64,000 nt of DNA from Magnaporthiopsis rhizophila (lineage: Eukaryota > Ascomycota > Sordariomycetes > Magnaporthales > Magnaporthaceae), in the NCBI GenBank assembly GCA_003049465.1, contig PYSS01000002.1:496001-560000 (forward strand), read 5' to 3'. Positions 53,504-64,000 of the stretch are shown here, one piece after another. The stretch's first letter is position 1. Each line of letters opens with the position of its first letter. Made by a program: the position numbers and the translations under genes. The notes beneath the pieces were generated by a model. That model was given only the letters and a program-made list of their open reading frames with translations. It was not told the origin of the DNA and searched no databases.

Positions 53504-56500
53504 TCAGCCGTGCCGGAATGTGCACTTGCCGCCCTTGGCACACTTGCCGCTCGACCAGAACATGCAGGGCTTGGTGCCGATGAGGTCGCGGTTGATGGGG
53601 TTGGACCGCTTCTCGCGCCGGAACCGGTCCTTTTCCCGGTGGTGGCCGTCGCGTCGGTCTCGGTCGTCGCGATCGCCACGGCCACCGCCGCTGTTGCCGC
53701 CGTGGTCGTTGTTGCCGTTCGATCTGGGTCCACCACCGTGGTTGCCGTTTCCGCCGCTGCCCATGTCCGCCTTGTTGGGGGGAGCCCCTGCACCGGCACT
53801 CGGCTGCTGTGCGGCCCACTGCGCAAGTTGCTGCTGGAGGAAGGCTTGCTGCGCCGGGTCCATCTGGCCACTGGCGAGGAGCGCCTGGACTTGGGGGTCG
53901 AGCAGCGGGTTCGCGACCGCCGCCGGCGCCTGGACTTGAGGCTGCGGAGGCGGCGCCTGTGCAGCGCCGCCCAGCGCGGAGAGCAGAGCATGGAGCTGCG
54001 AATTCACATCGCCCGCCGGCTGCCCACCGGCCGGCGCAGCAGGGACAGGGACGGGGACGATAGGTGGAGGTGCCTGTTGGTGCTGCTGATAGTACTGCGC
54101 ATACTGAGCATACTGCTGCTGTTGCTGTTGTTGTGCCGCCATCATGGCCTGCATCTGGGCCGGGTCCTGGCCGAGCGCTTGGGCATAGTACTTGGCCCAC
54201 GCGGCCGCCTGCTCCTCTGCACTAGGCTGCCCGGCGCTGTTTGCCTGCTGTGTCTGTGCGGCCTGTCGCGCCTCGGCTTCCTTGCGCAACCTCTCCTGTT
54301 CCGCAGCCTGCGCCCGGCGCTCCTTGTCTCGGTTGAAGCCCTGCCACCACTCTCTGATCCTGTCCGAGTCACTGATGTAGCTCGGTGGTTCGGTCGGTGG
54401 GAACGGCAGCCCCTTGTACTTCCAGACGAGCTCTTCGGCTGCATCCACGGCCTTCTGAATCACTGCGTCCGGGTAGTTGAAGCGCCGCTGCGTCTTGGGA
54501 CGTTCAGGGTCGTACGGACCTGGGGCGGTCCATTTCAATATTTTCTCGGAGCTCAGCAGGGCGAGCACGTGGTCGCTATTGGGCAACGACGGCTGCATGT
54601 GCTGTAGGGGCTGAGCCTGGGGAGCGGGTTGCTGAGCGGCAATGGCCTTGGCGTTCCGTTGATGTATACGCACGATGGCGTTGTTGGTTGCTTGCTTGAT
54701 GCCAAAGTGTTCAGCATCGCGCCAGCGTGTATGGATCTCATCCAAGTTTGTCGTGTTTGGAGGAAGGGCAACAGGGTCCGGCGCCTTCAAAGGCTCCTTG
54801 GAAAGCCCGACCGGGGACTTGGGCGTGGGCGGGATGTCGGCGGGATCAATGTAGAAGGCCATAACCTCGACTTGCTGCCGCGCCGCCATGACGTCCTTCT
54901 CGGTCGTACTGATCGATTTGAGACCGCCACGACTGGTGTAATTTGCCTCGCGCTTCTCCTTTGGCAGTGCGGCGAAGCTGAGTTGGCTGGGCTCGCTCCA
55001 CGGACGCTCAGCCGGCTCCTCGTCTTCCTCGTCGTCCTTGTCCAGGTCCAGCCCCTTCTGCCCCTGCTTCAGCATCATTCCTTCCGATCTGTCGTCGGCA
55101 GCGTGTCGCGTCACCGTGTTCGACTTTACATCATCATCCGACTCCTCGGCGTGCTTGTGGAAGATGCGGACCTCGGTGAGGGCCTCTCCTTCCTTCCATG
55201 CGACACGGAGCTTGCGTCGCTTCTCCTTCCGCAGCCGCTTCTCCGTCTCCTCGGGCGTCTCCTCCACCTCCATGTCAATATCCATTTTGGCGGCAGGCTG
55301 CGAGGGCTTCTTGGGCTGAGCAATCTCGTTAAGAAGGGATCCCAACCTGGAGCCGCCAAAGGGAGATTCCGTCTTCTGCCCAACAGCCTTCTTTGCCCTG
55401 GTGAGTTCGTACTTGATCGGCTCGATCTTGGGCCCAGTTGCGGTCTTGGAGCCATCCGCTTTCCCTGGCAGCGGCACTTTGGCCGCGTCTGATTTGACAG
55501 GGTCGGGCCTGGCCGTAGGCTTGGTGAGAGACCGTGACTTGCCTGGTAGTAGGCCCGACATGCCAAGTGGCTTGCCCACCGCCCCTGTTGCCGAGGCTTT
55601 TGCGCCACTAGCATCGGGAGCAGAGGGGTTTGGCGCAAACTTCTTCGCCGCCGGCGCATCAGAGTCATCCTCCCGCGGCCTTTTCGAGGGGGACGAGTCT
55701 GACGGCACCCTGGTGGGCTTGACGGACTTGCCGTTGACACCGGAGGCAGATGGCACCTTTTTCATCTCGGCAGATCCCTTGGACACTGAGAGTGAACCGC
55801 CACCGCCTAATGCTTTGCCGGCTGCCGCGTCGCCGGACTCTTTGCCGCGACTGATGATTTTATCGATCTTCTTCATCAGCTTCCTGACCTCGTCGTCACC
55901 CTTGACCAGGAACCTCTTTTGGATCTTGTCAAACTTGAGCTTCGTTATCAGGATCTCCTCAGGGAGCGAGATGAAGAGCGTAAGCAATCGCAGGATGGCC
56001 TTAGGGAAGTCTCCGCTGAAATCACTGGCATTGTAGCAGTCCCTGAGCGAGGACACAAGATGGCCGATAAGGGGGCGGTTGCCACCCAGGTTTTCAAGAA
56101 TTGCAATGTCGCCTCTGTCGTATGCAGCGTCAATCGCGCGGTGCATCAACTTCTGTTCGCGAGCAAGGGCGTCCTTGAACTTATCCTTGTCGGCAGAGCC
56201 TTCCGAGGCCGAGTCGACTTGCACTTTGAGCGCCTTGATCTTGTCGGCGAAGCCTTTAATCAGGTCGCCAAAGTCTTTGACGGCTTGCTTGATGACGGCC
56301 ACACTGCGCTGACTTGCGCTGATGTAAACAGTGCCAATGGCGTCCCAGGCTGCCGCTTCCGCTGGGTCGGTTGGGCGAACCTCACTCCTGGCCGGCTCAT
56401 CATCTCCATCCAGGATCAGCCGTTCAAGGCCATCTTTCAGTGGGGTTGAGAGCTTCAACCCGTAGTCCTTCTGGATGAGCATATCCAGAGCATTGAGCTT

Positions 56501-58267
56501 TCCTTCAATGTTGCTCTCGTCTGCCTGGTTCTCGTTGGCCCGCACGAACTGGCTAATCAACTCGGCTGGTAGCGGCGTCTCACGCTTCATGACCTGAAGC
56601 CCTAGGCCCCTCTCAGGGTCACACAAGACGAGAGACTCTGGCGGTGGAGGCGTCGACAGCGTAATCGGTGGTCCAACAACCACGTTAGGCATTCCAATCC
56701 AGCTGACCTTAGGGGCGTTCATTTGAGCGACGATGGGGTCTCGATCCAGTAGCTGAGTACCCTTGGCCGATGCCGACCCTTTGGCCGAAGTTTGTTTTTG
56801 TATCGTCGCGGACGCCTGGGCAGATGATGGAAATGTTGACATGTATTGGGCGAGAGGCCCCTGACCGGACTGAGCAGCCACGGGTCGGGCCAATCCGGCT
56901 TGCACAGCTGCGACCTTTGCGGAGGCTGGTCTAGACGACGGTTGGGCTGGACCCGGCACCGGAGATGGTGTCTGTTGCGGAGCGTTTGCGCGCTGCCCTG
57001 CCCGAGCAGGGGCAGATCTGGCCAAGGCAGGGCTGGGCTGTTGTTGTTCTGGCATCGCAGAAAACGTCTGCACCTGAGAAGCAGGAGTTGGGTGAGCCGC
57101 TGGAGGAGCTACCGCACCCCATGCCTGGGCTGGAGGGTGCATTGACTGAGTATGTTGATTAGGCGCAGCAGGCGGCTCAAAGGTTGCAGACACGAAGTCG
57201 TTGGCGGATTGTGTCGGAGTGGTCGAAGATGGCCTCTGGAACGGCGAGTTGACTGTGCCTGGGGAAGGATTTACGCTCACCGGCTGAGGACTGTGTGTAT
57301 GGCTAACGGGACCTGGTGCAAATTGTGTTGCTGTAGCCTGCACGCGGGTTTGACCAGAGATGGGTTGCTGGGCCGGATATCCGAAGGGCGGTGTCGCCCC
57401 TTGACCCTGGAAGCCTGGCTGCTGCTGTTGCGGGTGTCTCTGCAAATGAGGCTGGAACTGTTGGTGCTGTGGTTGTTGTAATTGCGGTTGATGAGGCTGT
57501 GGCTGTTGGTGCAGCTGTTGATGCACCTGCGGCTGCCGCTGATGCTGCAGTTGTTGATGTACCGACTGCTGTTGGTGTACCTGCGGCTGCTGCTGGTGAC
57601 GGTTCTGCTGATGACCCTGCTGCTGAGGCTGCATCTGCTGAAGTTGCTGTTGCAATGACTGCTGTGAATGCCCCTGAGGCTGTGCCCGCGGCTGGGGCTG
57701 TGACTGCGTCTGCGTCGGGGTGTGTGTACGGAACTCCTGAGCAGGCGCGTAGAACTGATTCTCCTGATTTCTGTGCACCTGATACCCACCTTGGGCCTGG
57801 GGGTGCTGAGGCTGTTGGACAAACTGCTGGGCCTGGCTGTTTATGTGCTGGCCCGGATCATTCAGCTCCTGAGTTTGGCCAGGTTGCCGCTGGACGTAAA
57901 TGTCGCCATGGTAAGGTTCCTGGAACTGCTGCGTCTGTGTTGACGGATTGGAGTATTGATCCTCCGGATGGCTGTTGGCAGCGAACGAGTTTGCAAAACC
58001 GCTGTATCCCACAGTCGATGCTGTGCCTAGTGGCCTGGTCTGGTATCCATATGGCGGATTGTCATGGGAAAAGAACTGGCCATCCGGGAACGAGGAGGTG
58101 TCCTCATACTGCAGCCCCTGATGGAGCCCATTCGACAGTGCATTGGCATCAAAGTAGAAGTCTTGCCCAGCCGTCTCTCCGAAAGGCTGTTGATGGTGTG
58201 CATGGGTAGCGCCAGCATCAGCACCTCCACCGAAGTGATGGTACTGATTGCCCTGGCCCTGCGACAT
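53504..58267 (-). CDS. ppn1: PNUTS/Ppn1-like PP1 regulatory protein
   Basis: A 1587-residue single-exon protein whose parts match PNUTS: a TFIIS N-terminal-like helical domain, a PP1-docking motif and a C-terminal CCCH zinc finger. PNUTS and its fission-yeast relative Ppn1 anchor PP1 to the cleavage/polyadenylation machinery and help end transcription. The first ~560 residues are Gln/Pro-rich and disordered. The helical domain (about 640-800) includes FPKAILRLLTLFISLPEEIL and DDEVRKLMKKIDKIISRG. The RVxF/W motif is LRVAWKEGEALTEVRIF at about residues 1019-1035. A second Gln/Ala-rich tract follows, then C-x7-C-x5-C-x3-H at 1568-1586. I start at MSQGQGNQYHHFGG, the first in-frame ATG. The orthology call is inferred from domain order, not a search. 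Confidence 0.75.
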   Translation of the reverse strand: MSQGQGNQYHHFGGGADAGATHAHHQQPFGETAGQDFYFDANALSNGLHQGLQYEDTSSFPDGQFFSHDNPPYGYQTRPLGTASTVGYSGFANSFAANSHPEDQYSNPSTQTQQFQEPYHGDIYVQRQPGQTQELNDPGQHINSQAQQFVQQPQHPQAQGGYQVHRNQENQFYAPAQEFRTHTPTQTQSQPQPRAQPQGHSQQSLQQQLQQMQPQQQGHQQNRHQQQPQVHQQQSVHQQLQHQRQPQVHQQLHQQPQPHQPQLQQPQHQQFQPHLQRHPQQQQPGFQGQGATPPFGYPAQQPISGQTRVQATATQFAPGPVSHTHSPQPVSVNPSPGTVNSPFQRPSSTTPTQSANDFVSATFEPPAAPNQHTQSMHPPAQAWGAVAPPAAHPTPASQVQTFSAMPEQQQPSPALARSAPARAGQRANAPQQTPSPVPGPAQPSSRPASAKVAAVQAGLARPVAAQSGQGPLAQYMSTFPSSAQASATIQKQTSAKGSASAKGTQLLDRDPIVAQMNAPKVSWIGMPNVVVGPPITLSTPPPPESLVLCDPERGLGLQVMKRETPLPAELISQFVRANENQADESNIEGKLNALDMLIQKDYGLKLSTPLKDGLERLILDGDDEPARSEVRPTDPAEAAAWDAIGTVYISASQRSVAVIKQAVKDFGDLIKGFADKIKALKVQVDSASEGSADKDKFKDALAREQKLMHRAIDAAYDRGDIAILENLGGNRPLIGHLVSSLRDCYNASDFSGDFPKAILRLLTLFISLPEEILITKLKFDKIQKRFLVKGDDEVRKLMKKIDKIISRGKESGDAAAGKALGGGGSLSVSKGSAEMKKVPSASGVNGKSVKPTRVPSDSSPSKRPREDDSDAPAAKKFAPNPSAPDASGAKASATGAVGKPLGMSGLLPGKSRSLTKPTARPDPVKSDAAKVPLPGKADGSKTATGPKIEPIKYELTRAKKAVGQKTESPFGGSRLGSLLNEIAQPKKPSQPAAKMDIDMEVEETPEETEKRLRKEKRRKLRVAWKEGEALTEVRIFHKHAEESDDDVKSNTVTRHAADDRSEGMMLKQGQKGLDLDKDDEEDEEPAERPWSEPSQLSFAALPKEKREANYTSRGGLKSISTTEKDVMAARQQVEVMAFYIDPADIPPTPKSPVGLSKEPLKAPDPVALPPNTTNLDEIHTRWRDAEHFGIKQATNNAIVRIHQRNAKAIAAQQPAPQAQPLQHMQPSLPNSDHVLALLSSEKILKWTAPGPYDPERPKTQRRFNYPDAVIQKAVDAAEELVWKYKGLPFPPTEPPSYISDSDRIREWWQGFNRDKERRAQAAEQERLRKEAEARQAAQTQQANSAGQPSAEEQAAAWAKYYAQALGQDPAQMQAMMAAQQQQQQQYAQYAQYYQQHQQAPPPIVPVPVPAAPAGGQPAGDVNSQLHALLSALGGAAQAPPPQPQVQAPAAVANPLLDPQVQALLASGQMDPAQQAFLQQQLAQWAAQQPSAGAGAPPNKADMGSGGNGNHGGGPRSNGNNDHGGNSGGGRGDRDDRDRRDGHHREKDRFRREKRSNPINRDLIGTKPCMFWSSGKCAKGGKCTFRHG

Positions 58268-61076
58268 CTCGCCAGCTCGCTGCGCGCGAGTGGCCGTCAC
58301 TCAAGGGGACTGTGTAGGTGTAGTTGGTGCTGCCAGTGCTGTTCGCCAGCAACCGTATTAGTACGTGACCAGCCAAAATAGCAAATAACCAGGGTGTCTG
58401 CACGTCCAAAAAGGTCGCCACCCGACAAGTGGGGACTTGGCGTCGGCACGAGGCGTGTGCATACAACCACGGAAACTTACTCGCCAGCTCAACAACAACA
58501 GCGGCTTGCGAAAATGAATTGGAACCCGACCGGTTCGACCGTAGGCAAGAATCCGAGATCCCAGGTTTGAAAGAGATCTCTCAATGAAATGCACACACAC
58601 ACACACACACACAATACAAAAGGACTTCGAGAGGGAAAAAGGGGGAGACGAAGTGTCTCCAAGGGGTGGGGCGTGTCTATATCAAAGATGTGGAGAATCG
58701 AGAATTGAGGTGGAATGTGTGTGGCCGGAGTGTGGAAGTAGCTCCGCTAATTGAGGAAGACACGAGTCGAAGCGGTGGCGTGTGTTTATCAAGTCGTGTG
58801 TTGTGTGACAGTGTCGCTGCCAGGGACAATAGTCGAAACTAGTCCAAAAGCGGGAGTTAAGTGGGGTCCTGTGTGCACCAAAGCCAATCAGTCACCAAAA
58901 CGGACAAAGAAACAGCTGATGTATGTTCCGAATGCGTGCGAGGAGAAAGGAAATCAGCGAGCGAGCGACGGTCGATGGAGGGAAAAGGGAGGGATGTCCA
59001 GGGCCGGGCCAGGTTGATTTCGACAGAAAAATCGGGAAGAGAGACTGGCGCAAGCAGTGTTGATGTGTTCCAGTTGGTTGCGAAAAGTCTTTGGAGCACA
59101 GAAATGGGTTTGGCGATTTCTTTTTGGGCCGGCTGATGATGCGTGTCGCGGTGAGATGCCTTGTTGATGGCCGCTTGTGCCCCTCCTGGTGGGTGTGTTT
59201 GTCGGCTTGGATGGAGGTTCCGCCACCAGATCCAGCACCCCAAGAGCTCTCCCACAGCAAGTGTAGGCGACGATGAACAATTCCTTGCCAGCTCCCCGTT
59301 GAAAGATGGGAAAGAGTATGACATGGCGCGAGCTCCCCGGTGCAAGTTGAGCTCGGGTTCCTCGCGTCACGCTATGTTTTGGCCCATCATGTGCAGATTT
59401 GCGCCGTCGGCCATGCTGGAAGTTTGTTGGTCGCGGGCCTGGAGGCCCTGTGGCTGCAGGCTGACTGGCTGTGATTCAGGGAGGTAGGCGCCGGAACTGA
59501 TTGAATGAAGCCAAAGCAAAAGAAGAAAAGAAAAGAGTCCACGAGAGTCGAATGTACCGGCAGGTATCAGATTCCCTGCTGGCGCTGGCCTCCTCAGCGC
59601 TGGCGAACAGCTGGTTCCATCTTTAAATGCCCAATTGACCGGCCATGCGCGCATGTCCTCTCTTCCCTGCTCAGCTCTTTAGTCGCATTCTCCAACGGTC
59701 GAGTGGCACCTCTCTCCCTCCCGTCAAAGGAGGGAATTTCTTGAGGGCTCCCTCTTTCCGCATTTTCCAATTGCGCGCGCAGGCGACACTCCCTGCTGCC
59801 TCAACCACCCAACTCCTTTGGCTCGCGCATTTGACCGCGGACGAGCCTCAGGGCAATCGGGCGGCACTGATGCAATGTTGCAATTTGGGCGATGATACGA
59901 CGTGTGCTGCTCCTGGTGCGTTTGTGTGGCATGTTGCCGCTGTTGTTTGGGGGATTGGGAGATGCTTGGTGGGCTGGGAGGGTGTGCTATGCGGTGCTGT
60001 GCAGTGCGATGCGTAGAGCGTGCTAAGGAAACGGGGGTGGTGTTGGTGGGAGCATACCCTGCAACCAAATGGCTGTCGCGATCAACTTAACCTGCTTTCT
60101 TCCTACTACCCGCCCGCACCTCCCGGTGGGCTCCCCTCTAGCGACGAGAAAGACGCATCAAGTTACGACATGGTTTTTGATGAACCAGGCAGTTAATCTG
60201 GCAAAGTAGATGGAAGCGTGCGACGCCTCGACTGTCTATTTGAGATCAGCCAGCCGAAACTATGCGAGACGGACAATCGAGCCTGCTGCGACGGGTGCCT
60301 CGACGTCGCTTCGTAATCAAGTGTCTCAATAAGCTCCAGAGCGGTCTCTGGAGATGAAGACGGCAGTGTCGAAGAGGGCGGGTGGTGTTTTTGCGTACGA
60401 TACGAATGGAGCGTCGCGGGTGTTTGGGAGAGCAGAAGAAGTGGCGTTGGTCGGGGACGTGGTTGAAAGAAATGGAAAACTTGGTCAAGGCTTCGCAATA
60501 ATCAGCCGCCAGCTGTCCCAGGGTCCCAGCGTGGCATGCTCCGCGTCTGAGTGGCCCGCTGTAGCCCACTGCCCCACCTGCTCTCACTGGCGCGCAAGTG
60601 GCGGCAGGGGCTGGCGCGAGGCCCGGGGCAGGCAGGCACGCAGCCCCGACAGCGCGCCTGTGACCACCTCGTCCGGATATTATGACTGCCCGGCCGCCGA
60701 AGTCTGCGCTATCTGATTGGCTGCACCTACCCCTGGAAAATGGTGCAGAGCCCCGTCCAGAACAGGACTAGGCAACCCGCCCGCCATAGTTGCTGCTGGC
60801 AATTGTGCAGGTGGGACCGCACGTCAACGTGTCCAGCAAGCTCCAGCGCCAGAAGCCATCGACATGCGAACGAGAAAAGAGTAACTCCAGCCAGACAGAC
60901 ACCAAGTAGAACCACACATATTCATCTTGTTGGAAGACTAGAGAACCGATCAGCCCGCACAACCCGATTTACATGGCGTGACTCCTCCCCTATCCGCACA
61001 ATCCGCAGGCCAGACTTTCCCCACCAAGGAGCACCCTCCCGCGCCGTCCCCCAGCTCCCCGAGACGGCTGACAACC
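58268..61076. other. Divergent intergenic region PNUTS-like / sly1
   Basis: The longest gene-free stretch, 2.8 kb, between two head-to-head genes. A (CA)11 run is at 58592-58613. Open frames are small and lack recognisable sequence. It may hold long promoters, unspliced leaders or a non-coding RNA; nothing specific is visible. Confidence 0.55.
58592..58613. repeat. (CA)11 microsatellite
   Basis: A short CA dinucleotide repeat about 330 bases upstream of the PNUTS-like start. Confidence 0.9.
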
Positions 61077-63528
61077 ATGGCCGCGCGCGCACATTCCCTA
61101 CGGGACCGCCAAATAGGTCAGTATTCCTCGTCTTCTCTGACGATAGACAGTACAGACGCTGAACGGCCGCTTCAGCGTCCTTGAAGAAAATCCTCAACCT
61201 CAACAATGCGCTTGAGCAAGGAGAAGGCGAGGAGCCCCTCGCCAACGGCGTTCTCGGCCCCTCGTCGCCCATCCTGAACGCCGAGGGGGAGCCGATCTGG
61301 AAGGTCCTGGTCTTCGACGATCTCGGCCGCGACGTAATCAGCAGCGTCCTGCGCGTCAGCGACCTGCGGTCCCTGGGCGTTACCATGCACATGTGCGCAA
61401 GCCCTCACCCCTACGGCCGGCGTCAGGCGCATGCTGGTTAGCTTGAGATTCTAATTAACGTGACGGTCACAAACCCTCCTGCAGGCACATCGCAGCGTCA
61501 AGGCATCCGATATCCGACGTACCGGTGATCTACCTCGTCGAACCGACACAGAAAAACCTCCAAGGCATCACGGCCGATCTCCAGAAGGGGCTTTACTCAC
61601 CCGCATACATCAACTTCCTGTCATCGATACCCCGTCCTCTTCTGGAAGACTTTGCCACACAAACCGCCGCCGCCGAGACCTCAGAACACATCGCCCAGCT
61701 GTTTGATCAGTACCTAAACTTCATCGTCGCCGAGCCCGACCTCTTCAGCCTGGGCATGCAGAAAGAACACACCTATTGGGCCCTGAACAGTGCCAAAACT
61801 CAAGACGAAGAGCTGGACCACGTCGTGGACCGAATTGTGAGCGGTCTCTTCAGTGTCGTAGTAACTATGGGTACGTCTGTCTCCAGAGGCACGGTTTCGG
61901 CGCGACCACCCTGCCTCGTTTGCTCCAGCTAATAGTAGGATAGGGGTCATTCCGATTATTCGATGCCCGAAGGGCCATGCTGCCGAGATGATCTCAGCCA
62001 AGCTGGATCGCAAGCTCCGCGATCACATACTAAACTCCAAGGACAACCTATTCTCGGCCGCCAACAACCGCGCAGCATCAGCTTCGGCGAACCCCGCACC
62101 CAGGCCTGTTCTCATAATCCTAGACCGCAACGTGGATCTTATTCCAATGCTTTCCCACTCGTGGACCTACCAGTCACTGGTGCACGACGTGCTGAACATG
62201 AAGCTGAACCGAATCACAATCGAGACTCCGGTGGACGAGAGCAATCCAGCCAAGGGTGTGACCCGCAAAGCGTATGACCTGAGCGCGAGCGACTTCTTCT
62301 GGGAGCGGAACGCGGGGGTTCCCTTTCCGCAGGTCGCCGAGGACATCGACGCCGAGCTGACAAAGTACAAGGAAGATGCGGCCGCTATCACCAAAAAGAC
62401 GGGAGTGACGGACCTCGAGGACCTGCAGAACGACACCAGCGCGAGCGCCCAGCATCTCAAGGCTGCAATCACGCTTCTACCCGAGCTAAGGGAGCGCAAG
62501 GCCACCCTGGACATGCACATGAACATTCTCGCCGCACTTTTGACCGGCATCAAGAACAGGCAACTAGACAACTTCTTTCAGCTGGAGGAGAACGTGGCCA
62601 AGCAGACCAAAGCCCAGCTGCTCGAGATGATCAAGGACGGGGACAAGGGAAACGACCCCTTGGACAAGCTCCGCCTGTTTATTATCTGGTTCCTCAGCAC
62701 AGAACAAGACCTCAACAGGCAAGAGTGGCAGCAGTTTGAAGAGGCACTGACCGCTGCGGGCGTGGACGGGACGTGTCTGCCGTATATTCGCCAGTGAGCT
62801 AGCCACCACCCACCCCCTTCCTTTCCCAGCCGTGCGGTTTGCTAACGTGATGTGCATCAACCAGAGTCCGAGCAACGACAAAAATGACGCAGCTCACCAC
62901 GATCAACTCGTCTGGGACACAGCCCCAGCAAGGGTCGGATCTCTTTGGGCGCTTCTCCAACATCAGCTCGCGGCTGACAGACAGGCTCAAGGAGTCGGGC
63001 GTGCCCACTACGGCACTGAGCGCAAATCTGGACTCGCTCATCGGCGGCATCAAGAACTTCCTGCCTGCAAACCGCGACCTCACGATAACCAAAATTGTCG
63101 AGTCCATCATGGACCCCTCGGCCGCTTCGTCCTCGGCCATCGCCAAGACCGAGCACTACCTCTACTTCGATCCGCGCTCCGCCAGCGCCAGGGGCACCAT
63201 GCCCCCGCCCTCAGCCATGCGCTCAGGAGCGGGTGGCTCGGGATCATCGGCAGGCGGCGCAGGTGGACCTCCTGGCGGACTGCCCGGCTCCGGAGCAGCT
63301 GCGGCCAGCTTTGGTCAGCGGCGGCAGGGCTTCACTGAGGCAGTCGTCTTTACCGTTGGCGGAGGCAGCATGGATGAGTACGGGAACCTATTGGAGTGGG
63401 TGGCACGCACGAGCGGCGGCGGTGACCGCGTCAAACGCAGGGTTGTATACGGCAGCACCGAGATGCTGAACGCCGGGGAGTTCATCGCCCAGGAGCTTGA
63501 GAGGCTTGGCAAGGAGGTAGCATCTTGA
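61077..63528 (+). CDS. sly1: SM protein Sly1 (ER-Golgi SNARE regulator)
   Basis: A Sec1/Munc18-family protein that binds syntaxin Sed5/Ufe1 and templates SNARE assembly for ER-Golgi traffic. Five exons (61077-61116, 61176-61392, 61485-61870, 61944-62793, 62865-63528) keep frame and give 718 residues. The start MAARAHSLRDRQIASLKKIL crosses the first junction, followed by WKVLVFDDLGRDVISSVLRV, DVPVIYLVEPTQKNLQGITA, GLYSPAYINFLSSIPRPLLE and PVLIILDRNVDLIPMLSHSW, all characteristic of Sly1. A Gly/Ser/Pro-rich loop (about 63220-63310) lies near the C-terminus before GFTEAVVFTVGGGSMDEYGN. Length is a little over that of yeast Sly1 (666), mostly through such inserts. Identity is firm. Confidence 0.96.
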
Positions 63529-64000
63529 CCGATCTGATGATGGATGAGGGGCAGTAAAGGAAGAAAAAGCAATAGGACACAGGTAGTCAGTCTTTTATAC
63601 AGAGTAATGCCATCCAACTTCCCAACCCCATAGCATTTAATTTCTCGTCAGTAGCAGGCATGCTCAGCCTGCCGAATCCGGAATCCTTTCATTTGTAGAG
63701 ACGGGATGCGCAAGGAAACATTGCTGGGATTAAAGCGATTCCGGCTCGAGGCGAGGTAGGAGCATTCAAGTTATTTACAATTCTCTCCGGGCCTTTGACT
63801 ATAACCCGATTGCTTCGTGAACTACAGTGCTTTACGCACCACGATAGCAAACAAAAATATGCATCTCCAGTAAGGTTCGTTTTTCCCACGTCTTATATCC
63901 AGTGCCTCTTTTGATATCCAGCTCCACGGCGTATCCGAGTTGGGCTGATGATCCAGTGGGGCTGCAGATGTCACTAAGCCGCTTTGGAACAGAAGCTTCT
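63529..64000. other. 3' flank of sly1 and right edge
   Basis: No gene seen. The segment should hold the sly1 3' untranslated region; anything beyond is cut by the window end. Confidence 0.55.

Overview
The window looks like a chromosomal segment of a filamentous ascomycete, most probably a Sordariomycete. The genes are GC-rich. Most are split by short GT-AG introns of about 50-200 bp, often with CTAAC/CTGAC branch sites near the acceptor. The gene set (eisosome protein, LCCL membrane protein, COT1-type NDR kinase, QTRT2, Hal3-type PPC decarboxylase, F-box/ankyrin proteins) is typical of that group. I cannot name the species. It is draft-quality sequence: runs of N sit inside or near long A/T homopolymers at 166, 12219-12223 and 36687.

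Layout. 1-8 kb: dynamin GTPase Vps1 (-) and the WD40/CTLH protein Gid7 (-). 10-15 kb: an NDR/COT1-like kinase (+) rebuilt from four exons, and an unrecognised multi-span membrane protein (+). 15.5-25 kb: an LCCL-domain membrane protein (-), the QTRT2 subunit of the queuine tRNA transglycosylase (+) and eisosome protein Eis1 (-). 27.5-32 kb: a six-exon atypical tyrosine phosphatase (+), tRNA m3C methyltransferase Trm140 (-) and Coq10 (+). 32-36 kb is the most accessory-looking part: a small secreted protein with Kex2 sites and a perfect 21-bp repeat, a small ORF right behind it, and an F-box/ankyrin gene broken by a stop and a frameshift. 36-42 kb: an unrecognised nuclear-looking protein (-) and a TRA2-like RRM/RGG protein (-) with a GC-AG intron. 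44-53 kb: gamma-glutamyltransferase (+), mitochondrial monothiol glutaredoxin Grx5 (-), an intact F-box/ankyrin protein (+) and phosphopantothenoylcysteine decarboxylase (+). 53.5-63.5 kb: a 1587-residue PNUTS/Ppn1-like PP1 scaffold (-) and the SM protein Sly1 (+).

Most genes are housekeeping and independently transcribed; I see no biosynthetic cluster, CRISPR array or intact transposon. Loose themes are membrane traffic and cell cortex (Vps1, Sly1, Eis1), tRNA modification (QTRT2, Trm140), polarity and phosphatase signalling (NDR kinase, PTP, PNUTS-like), and mitochondria/redox/cofactors (Coq10, Grx5, GGT, PPCDC). Intergenic spaces are long (up to 2.8 kb) and carry microsatellites, homopolymer runs and a recurring TACCTACCTAGGTA-type motif. 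Exon joins were derived by hand from splice signals and frame continuity; there is no transcript evidence here.
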